From Synechococcus sp. RSCCF101 (GTDB lineage: Bacteria; Cyanobacteriota; Cyanobacteriia; PCC-6307; Cyanobiaceae), in the NCBI RefSeq assembly GCF_008807075.1, contig NZ_CP035632.1:1054001-1118000 (forward strand): DNA of 64,000 nt. Direction: 5' to 3'. The notes under the pieces are model-generated. The model ran no database searches and was not told where the DNA came from. It worked only from the letters and a program-made list of their open reading frames with translations. A program made the position numbers and the translations under genes. Within the stretch, counting starts at the first letter, position 1. The number at the start of each line of letters is the position of its first letter. Positions 36,737 through 45,881 of the stretch are shown here, piece after piece.

Positions 36737-38707
36737 TCAGCTCCGCAGCGCCACAGGATCGGCCGTTCGGTCCGGGGCCCCTGCCGCATCGGGATCGGGT
36801 GACCCCTGCCGGTCGAACGCGGCCACCATGGCGCGCACGGTCTCGCCCTCGAGGGTCTCCTGTTCGATCAGGGCGTCGACGAGCTGATCCATCAGCGCCT
36901 GGCGCGGTTCCAGCAGCGCCACGGCCTCCTGCAGGGCCTGACGGGCCAGCCCCTGGATGTGCAGGTCGATCTGGCGACCGGTTCGCTCGGCGTAGTGGGG
37001 CCGGGTGTGAACGAGATCGCGTCCGAGGAACACCTCACCACCATCGCTCTCGAGTGCCTGAGGGCCGAGGCTGGAGAAGCCATAGCGGGTCACCATCTCG
37101 CGGCAGATCCGGCTCACCAGCTGGAGGTCGCTGCTGGCCCCCTGGGTCACCTCGCTGGGGCCGAAGACCACCAGCTCAGCGGCCCGTCCTCCCATCGCCA
37201 CCACCAGGCGGGCCCTCAGATAGGCACGGCTGATCAGACCGGAATCGAGCACGTCCTCGTCCGGCGTGGTGCGGGCGAAGCCTCCCACCCCGCCGCTGCG
37301 GGGCAGCAGGGTCACCTTGTCCAGCTGATCCGCATCGGGCAGCAGCGTGGTGATCAGGGCGTGGCCCACCTCGTGGTAGGCGATCAGGCGCTTCTTGGCG
37401 CTGTCCTGGAGCGGGGCAGCCGTCAGACCCATCGTGATCCGCTCCAGCGCGTCATGCAGGCAGTCGTTGCCGATCTGGCGCTGCTGGCGCCGGGCCGTGA
37501 GGATCGCCGCCTCATTGAGCAGGTTCGAGAGGTCGGCACCGGAGAAGCCCGGGGTGCGCGAGGCCCACTGGGCCAGGGACACCTCATCGGCGAGCGGGCG
37601 GGTGCGGGCATGAACGGCGAGGATCGCCTCACGGCCTCTGCGGTCGGGCAGATCCACCACGATCTGCCGGTCGAAGCGGCCGGGACGCATCAGGGCGGTG
37701 TCGAGCACATCCGGGCGGTTGGTGGCCGCCAGCAGGATCACGCCGGAGTTCTCCTCGAACCCATCCATCTCGGTGAGCAGCTGGTTGAGGGTCTGCTCGC
37801 GCTCGTCGTTGCCGCCGCCAATGCCCGCGCCCCTCTGCCGGCCCACTGCATCGATCTCATCGATGAAAATGATGCAGGGCGCCTTCTCCTTCGCCTTGCG
37901 GAAGAGATCGCGCACCCGGCTGGCCCCCACGCCCACGAACAGTTCGACGAACTCGGAGGCGGCCATGGAGAAGAACGGCACACCGGCCTCGCCCGCGATG
38001 GCGCGTGCCAGCAGGGTCTTGCCCGTGCCGGGCGGGCCCACCAGCAGCACTCCCTTGGGGATGCGGGCGCCGACGCGGGTGAAGCGATCGGGCTCCTTGA
38101 GGAAACTGACCACCTCCTGCAGCTCCTCCTTGGCCTCGTTGATGCCGGCCACGTCGTCGAAGCGGATCGACACGTCGCCCTCGGGCTGGAGACGCGGCTG
38201 ACTGCGGGCGAAGCCCATCGCCTTGTTGGCCACCTGGGCGGAGCGGCGCAGCAGCAGGCTCAGGCCCACGATCAGGAGCAGGACCAGCGCTCCGTTGGTG
38301 AACAGCCCGGCCATCGCCTCCTGCTGGCGGGTGTCGCGCACGGTGAGAGGCACACCGGCGCTTTCGGCGGTGCGCAGAATCTGCTGGTCGTCGGCGAAGA
38401 CCGGCACCGTCACCCGCTCGCCGGAGCTGAGGGTGGCGATCACCTCCCGGCGGGACGGAACCAGGACCAGCTCCTTGACGCCGCCGTCACTGATCTGGGC
38501 CAGGAGCTGCGAGTAGGACGGCACCGGTGGCTCGGTCCGGCGCCTGAGGCCGAAGCCGCGGTCGTTCTCGGCCGGTGCCGGGGATTCGGGGGAGGATTCG
38601 GGGGTGGCTTCCGCGCTGGCGGTTCTGGAGCCGGAAGCGTCCGTCGACGCGGCCGTCAGAAACAGCAGGCGCGCGGCGGTGAACGACGAGCTGGCACCTG
38701 CAATCAC
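36737..38707 (-). CDS. ftsH: ATP-dependent zinc metalloprotease FtsH
   Basis: Membrane AAA protease that degrades damaged membrane proteins, including photosystem II D1. The AAA module has Walker A GPPGTGKT, Walker B IIFIDEID, the second region of homology near [20 protein letters not shown], and the zinc motif HEVGH. The membrane anchor [19 protein letters not shown] is clear, but the usual first N-terminal helix is weak. The start is uncertain: GTG at 38707 gives 656 residues, and no ATG lies between it and the divergent rpmF start. Which of the several cyanobacterial FtsH paralogues this is cannot be told. Confidence 0.9.
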   Translation of the reverse strand: MIAGASSSFTAARLLFLTAASTDASGSRTASAEATPESSPESPAPAENDRGFGLRRRTEPPVPSYSQLLAQISDGGVKELVLVPSRREVIATLSSGERVTVPVFADDQQILRTAESAGVPLTVRDTRQQEAMAGLFTNGALVLLLIVGLSLLLRRSAQVANKAMGFARSQPRLQPEGDVSIRFDDVAGINEAKEELQEVVSFLKEPDRFTRVGARIPKGVLLVGPPGTGKTLLARAIAGEAGVPFFSMAASEFVELFVGVGASRVRDLFRKAKEKAPCIIFIDEIDAVGRQRGAGIGGGNDEREQTLNQLLTEMDGFEENSGVILLAATNRPDVLDTALMRPGRFDRQIVVDLPDRRGREAILAVHARTRPLADEVSLAQWASRTPGFSGADLSNLLNEAAILTARRQQRQIGNDCLHDALERITMGLTAAPLQDSAKKRLIAYHEVGHALITTLLPDADQLDKVTLLPRSGGVGGFARTTPDEDVLDSGLISRAYLRARLVVAMGGRAAELVVFGPSEVTQGASSDLQLVSRICREMVTRYGFSSLGPQALESDGGEVFLGRDLVHTRPHYAERTGRQIDLHIQGLARQALQEAVALLEPRQALMDQLVDALIEQETLEGETVRAMVAAFDRQGSPDPDAAGAPDRTADPVALRS

Positions 38708-38794
38708 ACCCGAACCGGCACGGAGTCGGAATCGTAGCCAGTTGACGAAGGTCAGGAACGAAGCGGACAATCGGGGTTTGGCAGCACGAGCGGC

Positions 38795-38974
38795 ATGGCC
38801 GTCCCGAAGAAGAAGACATCCAAAGGCAAGCGCAACCAGCGGCATGCCCACTGGAAGGCCAAGGCCTCGGTGGCCGCTCAGCGGGCCCTGTCGATCGGCA
38901 AGTCCGTTCTCAGTGGACGGGCCCAGGGCTTCGTCTATCCGATGGACGACGAGTCCGCCGAGGAGGAGAGCTGA
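38795..38974 (+). CDS. rpmF: 50S ribosomal protein L32
   Basis: 59 residues beginning [20 protein letters not shown] and ending in an acidic tail, typical of cyanobacterial L32 without zinc cysteines. It is divergent from ftsH and its 3' 40 bases overlap the end of glyK on the opposite strand. Confidence 0.95.
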   Translation: MAVPKKKTSKGKRNQRHAHWKAKASVAAQRALSIGKSVLSGRAQGFVYPMDDESAEEES

Positions 38975-39999
38975 GCAGCGGCCGGCTCGCCGGCAGCCAA
39001 ACCACCATCGGGAAGGTCCGCCAGCAGCCCGCTCCAGAGGCAACGGCGGCGCCCGCTCAGGATCGCTACCGCATCGGCCGATGACGCCCCGTCATCCAGC
39101 AGCGGGCGGTGATACAGGGCATCGGGCAGTCCATTGAGGATCATGCGCACGAACCGCTCACGGTCCTCACCGCTGAGGCAGCGGCCCGTGGCGCGGCGCA
39201 TGCCGGCTTCCTGCTGGGCCTTCCAGCGCCGGGTCAGGGCGGGCCGAAGTGGTCGCAGCAGCCACAGCGACTCGAACTCCTGCCAGAGCGGCAGGTAATC
39301 GGTGAGTTTCCGGTCGGTTCGCAGCAACCAGGCCGACTCGGGCGCATCGAGCCCGTGCTCCGAGCTCAGGGACCCAACCCGCAGCAGTTCCTGCAGCTCC
39401 GTGTCGCCCCGCGGGCGGCAGCCCAGGAACCACCCCTCCAGCAGCAGCACATCCGCCTCCCGCTGCCACCAGCCGGTCCGATCACCCCGCGCCTCGCGCA
39501 GCGACTTGTCGAATCGGGGCAGGCGGAGCGGCGCACCGGAGCGCCAGCGCGCAAGCTGCTGCAGCAGCAGATCCACGTCGTGGCTGCCGGGCAGGGCTCG
39601 CGGCGCCTGCCACGGGTTGCCCGCCATGCTCCGCTCCAGCTCCTCGCCCGGAAAGTAGAGATCGTCGATCGAGGCCACCGCCAGACGGAGACCCACCGCA
39701 TCCGCCAGCTCGATCAGATGCGTGGTCAGGGTGGTCTTGCCCGAGCCCGGCAGACCGCTCAGGCCGACCACCGGCCGGGTCCCCGCTGCAGCCGAGCGGC
39801 GCAACGCCTCCAGCAGCGGCAGCACCACCCCCCAGGTCAGGGACGTGCCGCGGCCGTGATGCCTCGTGAGCAGACCGGCCAGTGCCGGCTCCCGCTGCCA
39901 GTGGGCGATCCATCCGGAGGGGTCCTGAACACCGACGGACGCCAGCAGGCGGTGGTACGGCGCCGCCGGGAACGGCCCGGGACCGGGGCAGGCAGCCAT
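38935..39999 (-). CDS. glyK: D-glycerate 3-kinase
   Basis: 354-residue kinase of the GLYK family, which phosphorylates D-glycerate in the last step of the photorespiratory C2 cycle. The P-loop is [12 protein letters not shown] at about residues 80-91; later segments [18 protein letters not shown] and [11 protein letters not shown] are characteristic. ATG 39999 overlaps the stop of the ycf20-like gene (TGATG). Its 3' end overlaps rpmF by 40 bases. Confidence 0.88.
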   Translation of the reverse strand: MAACPGPGPFPAAPYHRLLASVGVQDPSGWIAHWQREPALAGLLTRHHGRGTSLTWGVVLPLLEALRRSAAAGTRPVVGLSGLPGSGKTTLTTHLIELADAVGLRLAVASIDDLYFPGEELERSMAGNPWQAPRALPGSHDVDLLLQQLARWRSGAPLRLPRFDKSLREARGDRTGWWQREADVLLLEGWFLGCRPRGDTELQELLRVGSLSSEHGLDAPESAWLLRTDRKLTDYLPLWQEFESLWLLRPLRPALTRRWKAQQEAGMRRATGRCLSGEDRERFVRMILNGLPDALYHRPLLDDGASSADAVAILSGRRRCLWSGLLADLPDGGLAAGEPAAAQLSSSADSSSIG

Positions 40000-40334
40000 C
40001 ACGATCCCACCTTGAAGGCTTCGATCACCACCGCGTAGACCACGCCGATGCGGGCGTTGTCGACCATCAGCCAGGGGAGCGGCGACGGCGTGAGGCGCAG
40101 ATGGCTGCGGATCCGCACCAGCACCTCAAGCACCAGCACCAGGACCAGCACCACCAGGGGGCGCTGACCGATCTTCTGCAGGTAGTAAACGGTGAGATTG
40201 CTGCCGGCGTAGAAGCCTCCCAGAAGGCTCAGGATCGAGAAGCTGCGTCGTCGCCAGGTGCCCCCGAGCCAGCCGGCGAGCACGTCGCGGCCGCGCTGCT
40301 GGAGCCGTTCGTAGCGGGTGAGCTGAAGTGTCAT
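39999..40334 (-). CDS. DUF565 / Ycf20-like membrane protein
   Basis: 111 residues with an N-terminal basic part and hydrophobic segments (FSILSLLGGFYAGSNLT; LVVLVLVLVLEVLV), then LVDNARIG-type WLMVDNARIGVVYAVVIEAFKVG. This matches the DUF565/Ycf20 family conserved in cyanobacteria and plastids, linked to non-photochemical quenching in algae. First four bases overlap the HAD gene (ATGA); last base is shared with glyK. One operon of three genes. Confidence 0.85.
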   Translation of the reverse strand: MTLQLTRYERLQQRGRDVLAGWLGGTWRRRSFSILSLLGGFYAGSNLTVYYLQKIGQRPLVVLVLVLVLEVLVRIRSHLRLTPSPLPWLMVDNARIGVVYAVVIEAFKVGS

Positions 40335-41152
40335 GCCCCGTCAGGGTCGCGGGGATCCGGGGCTGCGGCCAGCAGGCTCTGCAGATCGCGGAGCCTCAGG
40401 CGGCCGTTCAGCAGCGGCAGGGAGCCGTGCTCCGGCGTCAGGGCTGTTCCGCCGGAATCGAACTCGGGCAGCACGGCCGCGGCCCCCGCCTCCGCCAGAT
40501 CGCGGCAGGGCACGGGACGGGACAGGGCGCTGCGCACGAGGACGCAGGGGAGTGAGGCCGCCACGGCGGACCGGAGGCCGGCGAGGGAGTCCTCGATGGC
40601 GACACACAGCGCGGCCGGGAGCTGCAGAGCCTGCAGGGCCTGCCGGTACGCCTCCGGGTCGGGCTTCTTGCGGCGCACCTGCTCGCCGCAGACCCGCACC
40701 GTGAACCACGGCGCCAGATCCGGCGCCAGCCGCGCCAGCAGGGCATCCACGGAAGCCCCGGCACTGGTGGTGACAATGGCCTGCGTTACCCCGGCTGCGT
40801 GCGCCTCCTCGATGAGGGCCCGCACACCGGGGCGAAGGCTCAGCTCACCCCCATCCACGATCCGCGCGTAGTGGCGCTGCTTGGCGGCGATCAACGCGTC
40901 CAGATCGAGGTCGCCCCGGTGGTCCACCTCCCGGGCATGGCGCTGAAGGCGCTCGCGGCCGCCGCTGGTCTCCAGCAGCTGCAGGTAGCGGGGCTCATCC
41001 CACTGCCAAGGCAGCCCCTGCTCGGCGAAGGCCCGGTTGTAGGCGACCCGGTGCCCCTGCAGCTCCGTTTCGGCAAGGGTGCCGTCCACATCCCAGAGCA
41101 GGGCAGCCGGCTGCGGCGGCGGGGCCATCGGCACCGAAGAGGAGGGTCCCAT
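40331..41152 (-). CDS. HAD-superfamily phosphatase, CbbY-like
   Basis: 273 residues. Haloacid dehalogenase motif I is WDVDGTLAETE (about residues 20-30), motif II is in AIVTTSAG, and motif III/IV covers RRKKPDPEAY and IEDSLAGLRSAVAA. A helical cap lies after motif I. CbbY/phosphoglycolate-type sugar phosphatase is likely; the sequence resembles CbbY more than Gph. Start 41152 or, less likely, ATG 41128. First gene of the ycf20-glyK operon and divergent from recJ. Confidence 0.82.
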   Translation of the reverse strand: MGPSSSVPMAPPPQPAALLWDVDGTLAETELQGHRVAYNRAFAEQGLPWQWDEPRYLQLLETSGGRERLQRHAREVDHRGDLDLDALIAAKQRHYARIVDGGELSLRPGVRALIEEAHAAGVTQAIVTTSAGASVDALLARLAPDLAPWFTVRVCGEQVRRKKPDPEAYRQALQALQLPAALCVAIEDSLAGLRSAVAASLPCVLVRSALSRPVPCRDLAEAGAAAVLPEFDSGGTALTPEHGSLPLLNGRLRLRDLQSLLAAAPDPRDPDGA

Positions 41153-41180
41153 TCTCCCGGCCGCACGGGATCACCGCACA

Positions 41181-43103
41181 ATGAGGCCATCCGCAGCGTC
41201 CGCCCTGCCCGCCCGGCCCCCCCGATGCTGGCTGCTGCCCAGCGCCCTGGCTCCGCTGGAGCAGGCGTGGGATCTGCCCCTACCCGACGCGCTGATCACG
41301 CTGCTGCGCCGGCGGGGCTTCGAGAGCGCCGAGGCGGTGAGGTCCCTGCTCGAGCCTCCGGAGCCGGAGCCGCCGGAACTGCACTACCCCGACCTGCCCG
41401 GCGCTGTCGAGCGGTTGTGGTCCGCCTGCAGGCGGGGGGAACAGGTGGGCATCTGCGGTGACTACGACGCCGACGGCATGACCAGCACGGCCCTGCTGGT
41501 GGGCACCCTGGCCAGCCTCGGCGCCAGCCCGCTGGCCGCGATTCCATCGCGTTCCGAGGAGGGGTACGGCCTCAATGCCGCCATGGTCGACCGGCTCGCG
41601 GATGCCGGCGTGAGCCTGATCGTGACCGTGGACAACGGCGTCAGCGCCGAGGCCGGCCTTGAGCGCTGCCGCGAGCGTGGGCTCGATGTGGTGCTGACCG
41701 ACCACCACACGCTGCCGCAGCCGCCACCGCAGGTGCTGGCCCTGCTCCATCCCGCCACGACCCCGGCCGGGTCCCCCTACCGGGGCCTGGCCGGGGTGGG
41801 ACTGGCCTATGTGCTGGCGGAGAGCCTCTGCCGCCATGCGCGGCGTCCGGAGGCGATCGGGCCCGCCCGCGATCTCTGCTGCATCGGGACCCTGGCCGAC
41901 ATGGCACCGGTGACCGGCGTCAACCGCCACTGGCTCCGCCAGGGCCTGCCGCAGCTGCGCGGAACCCGCCTGAAGGGTCTCCGGGCCCTGATGCAGGTGG
42001 CCGGAGTGGAGGATCAAGCGGTCGGGGCCGAGGAGGTGGGATTCCGGATCGCACCGCGGCTCAACGCGGTGGGACGACTGGGCGATCCCCTGCGGGTGGT
42101 GACCCTGCTCACCAGCAGCGATGACGAGGAAGCGCTGGCCTGCGCCCGGGACTGCGATCAGCTGAACCGCCAGCGTCGCGAGCTCTGTGACGCGATCGAG
42201 GCCGAGGCCCTGGCCCTGGTGGATGCCGATGGCGAGGCCCTGCCGCCGCTCCTGTTCATCGCCCAGCCCCACTGGCACCACGGGGTGATCGGGATCGTGG
42301 CCGCACGTCTGGTGGACCGCTACGGCCGGCCGGTGGCGCTCCTCTCCTCCGAGGGGGGCGGCCGCCTGCGGGCCTCGATGCGCGCCCCGGCAGGCTTCGC
42401 GGTGGATGAGGCGCTGAGGCAGGCGGCCGACCTGCTGGAGCGGTACGGCGGTCACCCGGCGGCCGGCGGCTTCACCGTCAGCGCCGATCGGGTGGCAGCC
42501 CTGCGGGAGCGCCTCCTGGAGACCGGCGCGCGCTGGCTGGAGGGGGCGGGCGCCGCGGTACCGGTGCGACCGGAGGTGCGGTTGAGCCTCCGGGAGCTGA
42601 CCATGGAGTTCTGGCAGGGGTGCCGGCGTCTGGAACCCCACGGCATCGGCCACGAGCGACCTCTGTTCTGGACGCCCCGCTGCCGGGTGGTGGAGCAGCG
42701 GCGCGTGCGGGGCGGCCATCTGCAGCTCACCCTGGAGCAGGACGGATGCCGGCAGCGCGGCATCGCCTGGCGCTGGGATGGCGATTCCGTGCTGCCGGAG
42801 TGGGTGGATGTGGCCTTTCACCTCAGCCTCAATCGGTTCCGCGACAGGGAGCAGCTCCAGCTGGAACTGGTGGATGTGCGCGCGAGCAGCGCCGAGGCCC
42901 GGGTGGTGCTCGAGCGCCGCAACCGCCGCTACTGGTGCCGCTTCGACGGGCGGCATCTGCACATCCGCAACACCCGCGGCGAGGAGCTGGAGCGGACGCT
43001 CAGCGCCGGCGGCGGCCCGTCGAGCGACCCGGACCATCCGGACCATCCCTATGTGGCCGGGTTGCTGCAGGATGCCTGCATGGCCCTCGGTCTGGTGAGC
43101 TGA
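41181..43103 (+). CDS. recJ: Single-stranded-DNA exonuclease RecJ
   Basis: 640-residue 5'-3' ssDNA exonuclease for recombination and repair. DHH motifs are present: GDYDADGMTSTALL (about 93-106), TVDNGVSA, and VLTDHHTLP (DHH) around residue 175; the DHHA1-like region contains YGGHPAAGGFTVS. A C-terminal oligonucleotide-binding region ends the protein. ATG 41181. Its stop is followed directly by the ATG of the chloride channel gene. Confidence 0.9.
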   Translation: MRPSAASALPARPPRCWLLPSALAPLEQAWDLPLPDALITLLRRRGFESAEAVRSLLEPPEPEPPELHYPDLPGAVERLWSACRRGEQVGICGDYDADGMTSTALLVGTLASLGASPLAAIPSRSEEGYGLNAAMVDRLADAGVSLIVTVDNGVSAEAGLERCRERGLDVVLTDHHTLPQPPPQVLALLHPATTPAGSPYRGLAGVGLAYVLAESLCRHARRPEAIGPARDLCCIGTLADMAPVTGVNRHWLRQGLPQLRGTRLKGLRALMQVAGVEDQAVGAEEVGFRIAPRLNAVGRLGDPLRVVTLLTSSDDEEALACARDCDQLNRQRRELCDAIEAEALALVDADGEALPPLLFIAQPHWHHGVIGIVAARLVDRYGRPVALLSSEGGGRLRASMRAPAGFAVDEALRQAADLLERYGGHPAAGGFTVSADRVAALRERLLETGARWLEGAGAAVPVRPEVRLSLRELTMEFWQGCRRLEPHGIGHERPLFWTPRCRVVEQRRVRGGHLQLTLEQDGCRQRGIAWRWDGDSVLPEWVDVAFHLSLNRFRDREQLQLELVDVRASSAEARVVLERRNRRYWCRFDGRHLHIRNTRGEELERTLSAGGGPSSDPDHPDHPYVAGLLQDACMALGLVS

Positions 43104-44489
43104 ATGGGATCGTCCCTGCCGAGGCGCCTGGGGCACCTGAGCGACGGGCTGGCGCGGATTCTGCGCCACACCCTGCTGCTGCTGCTGCTGGGCGGGCTGG
43201 TGGGACTGGCCTGCTGGCCGCTGAACGTGATCGACCGGCTCCAGGATGAGCTGCTGGGCCTGCTCCCCGCCTATTCGGGCGACACCTGGAGCAGCGCCGG
43301 TGTGCTGCTGGCCCTCAGCCCGCTGCTGGCCATGCCTGTTCTGCTCCGGCTTCAGGCCGGTGCCTGGCGGGACGGGGCCGGCTCCGGCATTCCCCAGAGC
43401 ATCCGCAGCCTCTCCGACCGGCAGGAGGAGAACGCGGACATGGGTGCCGCGCCCACGCTGCAGCGGGCCGTGCTCTGGACCGTGGCCAGCCTGGCCCTGA
43501 TGCCGCTCGGACGGGAGGGACCGGTGGTCCAGGTGGGTGCGGCGGTGGCCCATGGCCTGCGGCATCGCCTCGGCTCCTGGCTGCCGAGGCTGTCGCCCTC
43601 CCAGCTGCTGGCGATCGGCGGCGGCGCGGGGCTGGCCGGAGGCTTCAACACCCCTCTGATGGGGCTGGTGTTCATGGCCGAGGAACTCACCTCCAGCTTC
43701 AGCATGACCCTGGTCTGGCCGTCGCTGCTGGTGTGCGGCATGGCGGCCCTGATGAGCGATCTGGGCGGCCAGCCGATGTTCGCGCTCGGTCGGCTGAACA
43801 CCCTCAGCCCGGAGACGGAGCAGGTGCTCTGGGCCGTGCCTGTGGGCCTCGTGGTGGGGCTGGTGGGGGGGGCCTTCAGCTGGGTGCTGCTTCGCCTCAC
43901 CACGGCCCTGCGAAAGCGTGTGAGCCGTCGGCCGCTCCGCTACGGGCTCGTTCTCGGCCTCGGGCTGGCCGGGCTGGCCCTGCTGAGCCGCGGCGTGAGC
44001 GCCGGGGACGGGGAACGGTTGATGAGCGCCTTCCTCGATGGCGACACCCCGTTCATCGCCGGTGGCCCGGATCCCTCGAGCGCGGGACTTGCCGGGGTCC
44101 TGAGCACGCTCGCTGTGACGCTCTGCCGCTGGATCGGCCCCCTGATCCCCCTGGCGTCAGGCGTGCCCGGCGGCCTGATCGATCCATCCCTCACCCTGGG
44201 CGGCGTGCTCGGCCATGGCGGGCTGGCCGCTCTCGGTGGGGATCCCCACCTGGGACTGGCCCTCGGCATGGCGGCCGGCCTGGCGGGGGCCACCCAGCTG
44301 CCGGCGATGACGGTGATCTTCTGCATGCGGCTGGCAGCCGACCAGCAGCTGGTGCCGGGGCTGGTGGTCTCAGCCGTGGTGGCGGCCTACACCGCCCGGC
44401 TGCTCCAGGACGAGCCGATCTATCACGCCCTGGCCGAATGCCACGGGCTCAACCCGCCGCGCAGGGACGGGACCGGCGGCGGAGAGTGA
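43104..44489 (+). CDS. Chloride channel (CLC) family protein
   Basis: 461-residue multi-pass membrane protein of the CLC family (channel or H+/Cl- exchanger). The selectivity motifs GSGIPQ (about 92-97) and GREGPVVQVG (about 134-143) are present, with the gating glutamate retained. The third motif reads SGVPGGLIDPS instead of GxFxP. About ten hydrophobic segments. TGAATG joins it to recJ, so the two are translated from one message. Confidence 0.9.
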   Translation: MGSSLPRRLGHLSDGLARILRHTLLLLLLGGLVGLACWPLNVIDRLQDELLGLLPAYSGDTWSSAGVLLALSPLLAMPVLLRLQAGAWRDGAGSGIPQSIRSLSDRQEENADMGAAPTLQRAVLWTVASLALMPLGREGPVVQVGAAVAHGLRHRLGSWLPRLSPSQLLAIGGGAGLAGGFNTPLMGLVFMAEELTSSFSMTLVWPSLLVCGMAALMSDLGGQPMFALGRLNTLSPETEQVLWAVPVGLVVGLVGGAFSWVLLRLTTALRKRVSRRPLRYGLVLGLGLAGLALLSRGVSAGDGERLMSAFLDGDTPFIAGGPDPSSAGLAGVLSTLAVTLCRWIGPLIPLASGVPGGLIDPSLTLGGVLGHGGLAALGGDPHLGLALGMAAGLAGATQLPAMTVIFCMRLAADQQLVPGLVVSAVVAAYTARLLQDEPIYHALAECHGLNPPRRDGTGGGE

Positions 44490-44505
44490 CGCCGGCAGAA
44501 CCGGT

Positions 44506-44613
44506 TCAGAGGGCGCCGCGGCGGTAGAAGAGGATGAAGATCACAGCCGGCCCGGCCAGGGTGATCAGGGCAAGGGCAACGAAGTTGGCGATCAGCTGGA
44601 AATCAAGGCCCAT
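44506..44613 (-). CDS. psb30: Photosystem II protein Psb30 (Ycf12)
   Basis: 35-residue single-helix membrane protein found by direct translation of the minus strand from CAT at 44611-44613 to the TGA at 44506-44508. The sequence runs [11 protein letters not shown], then [16 protein letters not shown], and ends FYRRGAL. The GPAVI and RRGAL positions match Psb30/Ycf12 (LAGP.VI...R.G). It belongs to photosystem II near the cytochrome b559 side. Alone, convergent with the chloride channel gene, divergent from YkgJ. Confidence 0.88.
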   Translation of the reverse strand: MGLDFQLIANFVALALITLAGPAVIFILFYRRGAL

Positions 44614-44641
44614 GGAGCGCCGGACAGACAACAACGTGCCC

Positions 44642-45100
44642 ATGATCTCAGCACACCCGCAGGCCTCGGGGACACAACCGGCCGGAGCCGTCGCAGTCTG
44701 TGATCCAGGCGGAGACGGCTCGCGCCTGCCGGTTGACGCCTCCCTGCGGGGCTGGCGCTGCAGCCCGACTTGCGGCGCCTGCTGCCGGCTGGACCCCGGT
44801 GAACGCCAGGAGGCCCTGGCCGCACTGGATGAGGACGCCCGGGCCAGCTACCTGGAGATGGTGGGACCCGACGGCTGGTGCCGCCATTTCGACACCGGCT
44901 CCCGTCGCTGCCGCATCTACGACGAGCGGCCGTTCTTCTGCCGCGTCGAGAATCTCGCCGACCTCTTCGCCGTTCCGGCCGAAAAGGCTGCGGACTTCGC
45001 CTGCAGCTGCTGTCGCCAGCAGATCCGGCAGGGCTACGGCGGCCGCAGCCTGGAGATGCGACAGTTCAACACCTCGATCCGTCGGCTCCGCCAGCGATGA
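44642..45100 (+). CDS. YkgJ-type cysteine-cluster protein
   Basis: 152 residues with the zinc/iron-chelate cysteine pattern CSPTCGACC (CxxxCxxCC) near residue 40, [20 protein letters not shown], and a late CSCC. Typical of cyanobacterial YkgJ-family proteins, function unproven. The N-terminal ~30 residues look non-conserved; GTG/ATG alternatives exist, ATG 44642 chosen. ATGA overlap with the next gene implies coupled translation. Confidence 0.8.
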   Translation: MISAHPQASGTQPAGAVAVCDPGGDGSRLPVDASLRGWRCSPTCGACCRLDPGERQEALAALDEDARASYLEMVGPDGWCRHFDTGSRRCRIYDERPFFCRVENLADLFAVPAEKAADFACSCCRQQIRQGYGGRSLEMRQFNTSIRRLRQR

Positions 45101-45456
45101 CCACCCCGTCCATGGAGTCCTCGGCCGAGAAGGCCGCGGCCGATCGCGGCCGATCCGGCTCCTTCGGCGCCGTGGTGCTGTCCAGCTTCACCACCGTGTT
45201 CCTGGCGGAGCTCGGGGACAAGACCCAGCTCGCCACCCTGCTGCTCTCGGCGGAGTCGGGCCGGCCGGTCTGGGTCTTTGCCGGCGCGGCCCTCGCCCTC
45301 ACCAGCTCCAGCCTGGTGGGCGTTCTGATCGGGCGATGGCTGTCCACTGTGCTTCCTCCGGAGCGGCTGGAGCGGATGGCGGGTGTGCTGATGGTCGGTC
45401 TCGGCCTCTGGCTGGGGGTGCAGGCGATCGGCAACCTGCTGGAGCTGCCGTCCTGA
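45097..45456 (+). CDS. UPF0016/GDT1-type cation exporter, half 1
   Basis: 119-residue membrane protein with one copy of the family motif ELGDKTQ (about residues 36-42) and three hydrophobic segments. Full-length relatives (TMEM165/GDT1, cyanobacterial manganese exporter Mnx/SynPAM71) have two such repeats in one chain; here each repeat is a separate gene. Followed after 47 bases by the second half, implying a heterodimer in the membrane that exports Mn2+ (inferred from homologues). Confidence 0.85.
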   Translation: MTTPSMESSAEKAAADRGRSGSFGAVVLSSFTTVFLAELGDKTQLATLLLSAESGRPVWVFAGAALALTSSSLVGVLIGRWLSTVLPPERLERMAGVLMVGLGLWLGVQAIGNLLELPS

Positions 45457-45503
45457 TCGATCCGGCCCCGCTGAACCTGTCCCGCCCCCGCCCGACCGCA
45501 CCG

Positions 45504-45812
45504 ATGCAGCTCCCTCTGATCGCCTCCACCTTCATCACGGTGTTTCTGGCCGAGCTGGGCGACAAGACCCAGCTCGCCACCGTGGCCCTGAGCAGCACGA
45601 CCCATGCCCCCGTGGCCGTGTTCATCGGCAGCTCGACGGCCCTGGTCCTGGCCAGCCTGCTGGGGGCTGCCGCCGGAGGCTCCCTGGCGGCGATGCTGCC
45701 CGGCCACTGGCTGCAGCTGGCCGCGGCCATCGGTTTCCTGATCATCGGCGGCAACCTGCTCCTCCGGCCTGCCGAGGGAGAGGCATCGCCACTCCCTACA
45801 GTCGAGGACTGA
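45504..45812 (+). CDS. UPF0016/GDT1-type cation exporter, half 2
   Basis: 102 residues, again one ELGDKTQ motif (about residues 16-22) and three hydrophobic segments, lacking the charged N-terminal extension of half 1. ATG 45504. Together the halves rebuild the two-repeat antiparallel topology of the family. Same transcript as half 1. Confidence 0.85.
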   Translation: MQLPLIASTFITVFLAELGDKTQLATVALSSTTHAPVAVFIGSSTALVLASLLGAAAGGSLAAMLPGHWLQLAAAIGFLIIGGNLLLRPAEGEASPLPTVED

Positions 45813-45881
45813 CCTCACCTGCCGGTCAGCGACGGTGGATCGCTCCATCCCCACCACCGCGCCGGCCCTTCGAACGCCCCG

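Noticed and set aside
41280-43565. 761-codon open frame on - opposite recJ
   Set aside because: No domain, biased composition, fully antisense to RecJ with intact DHH motifs.
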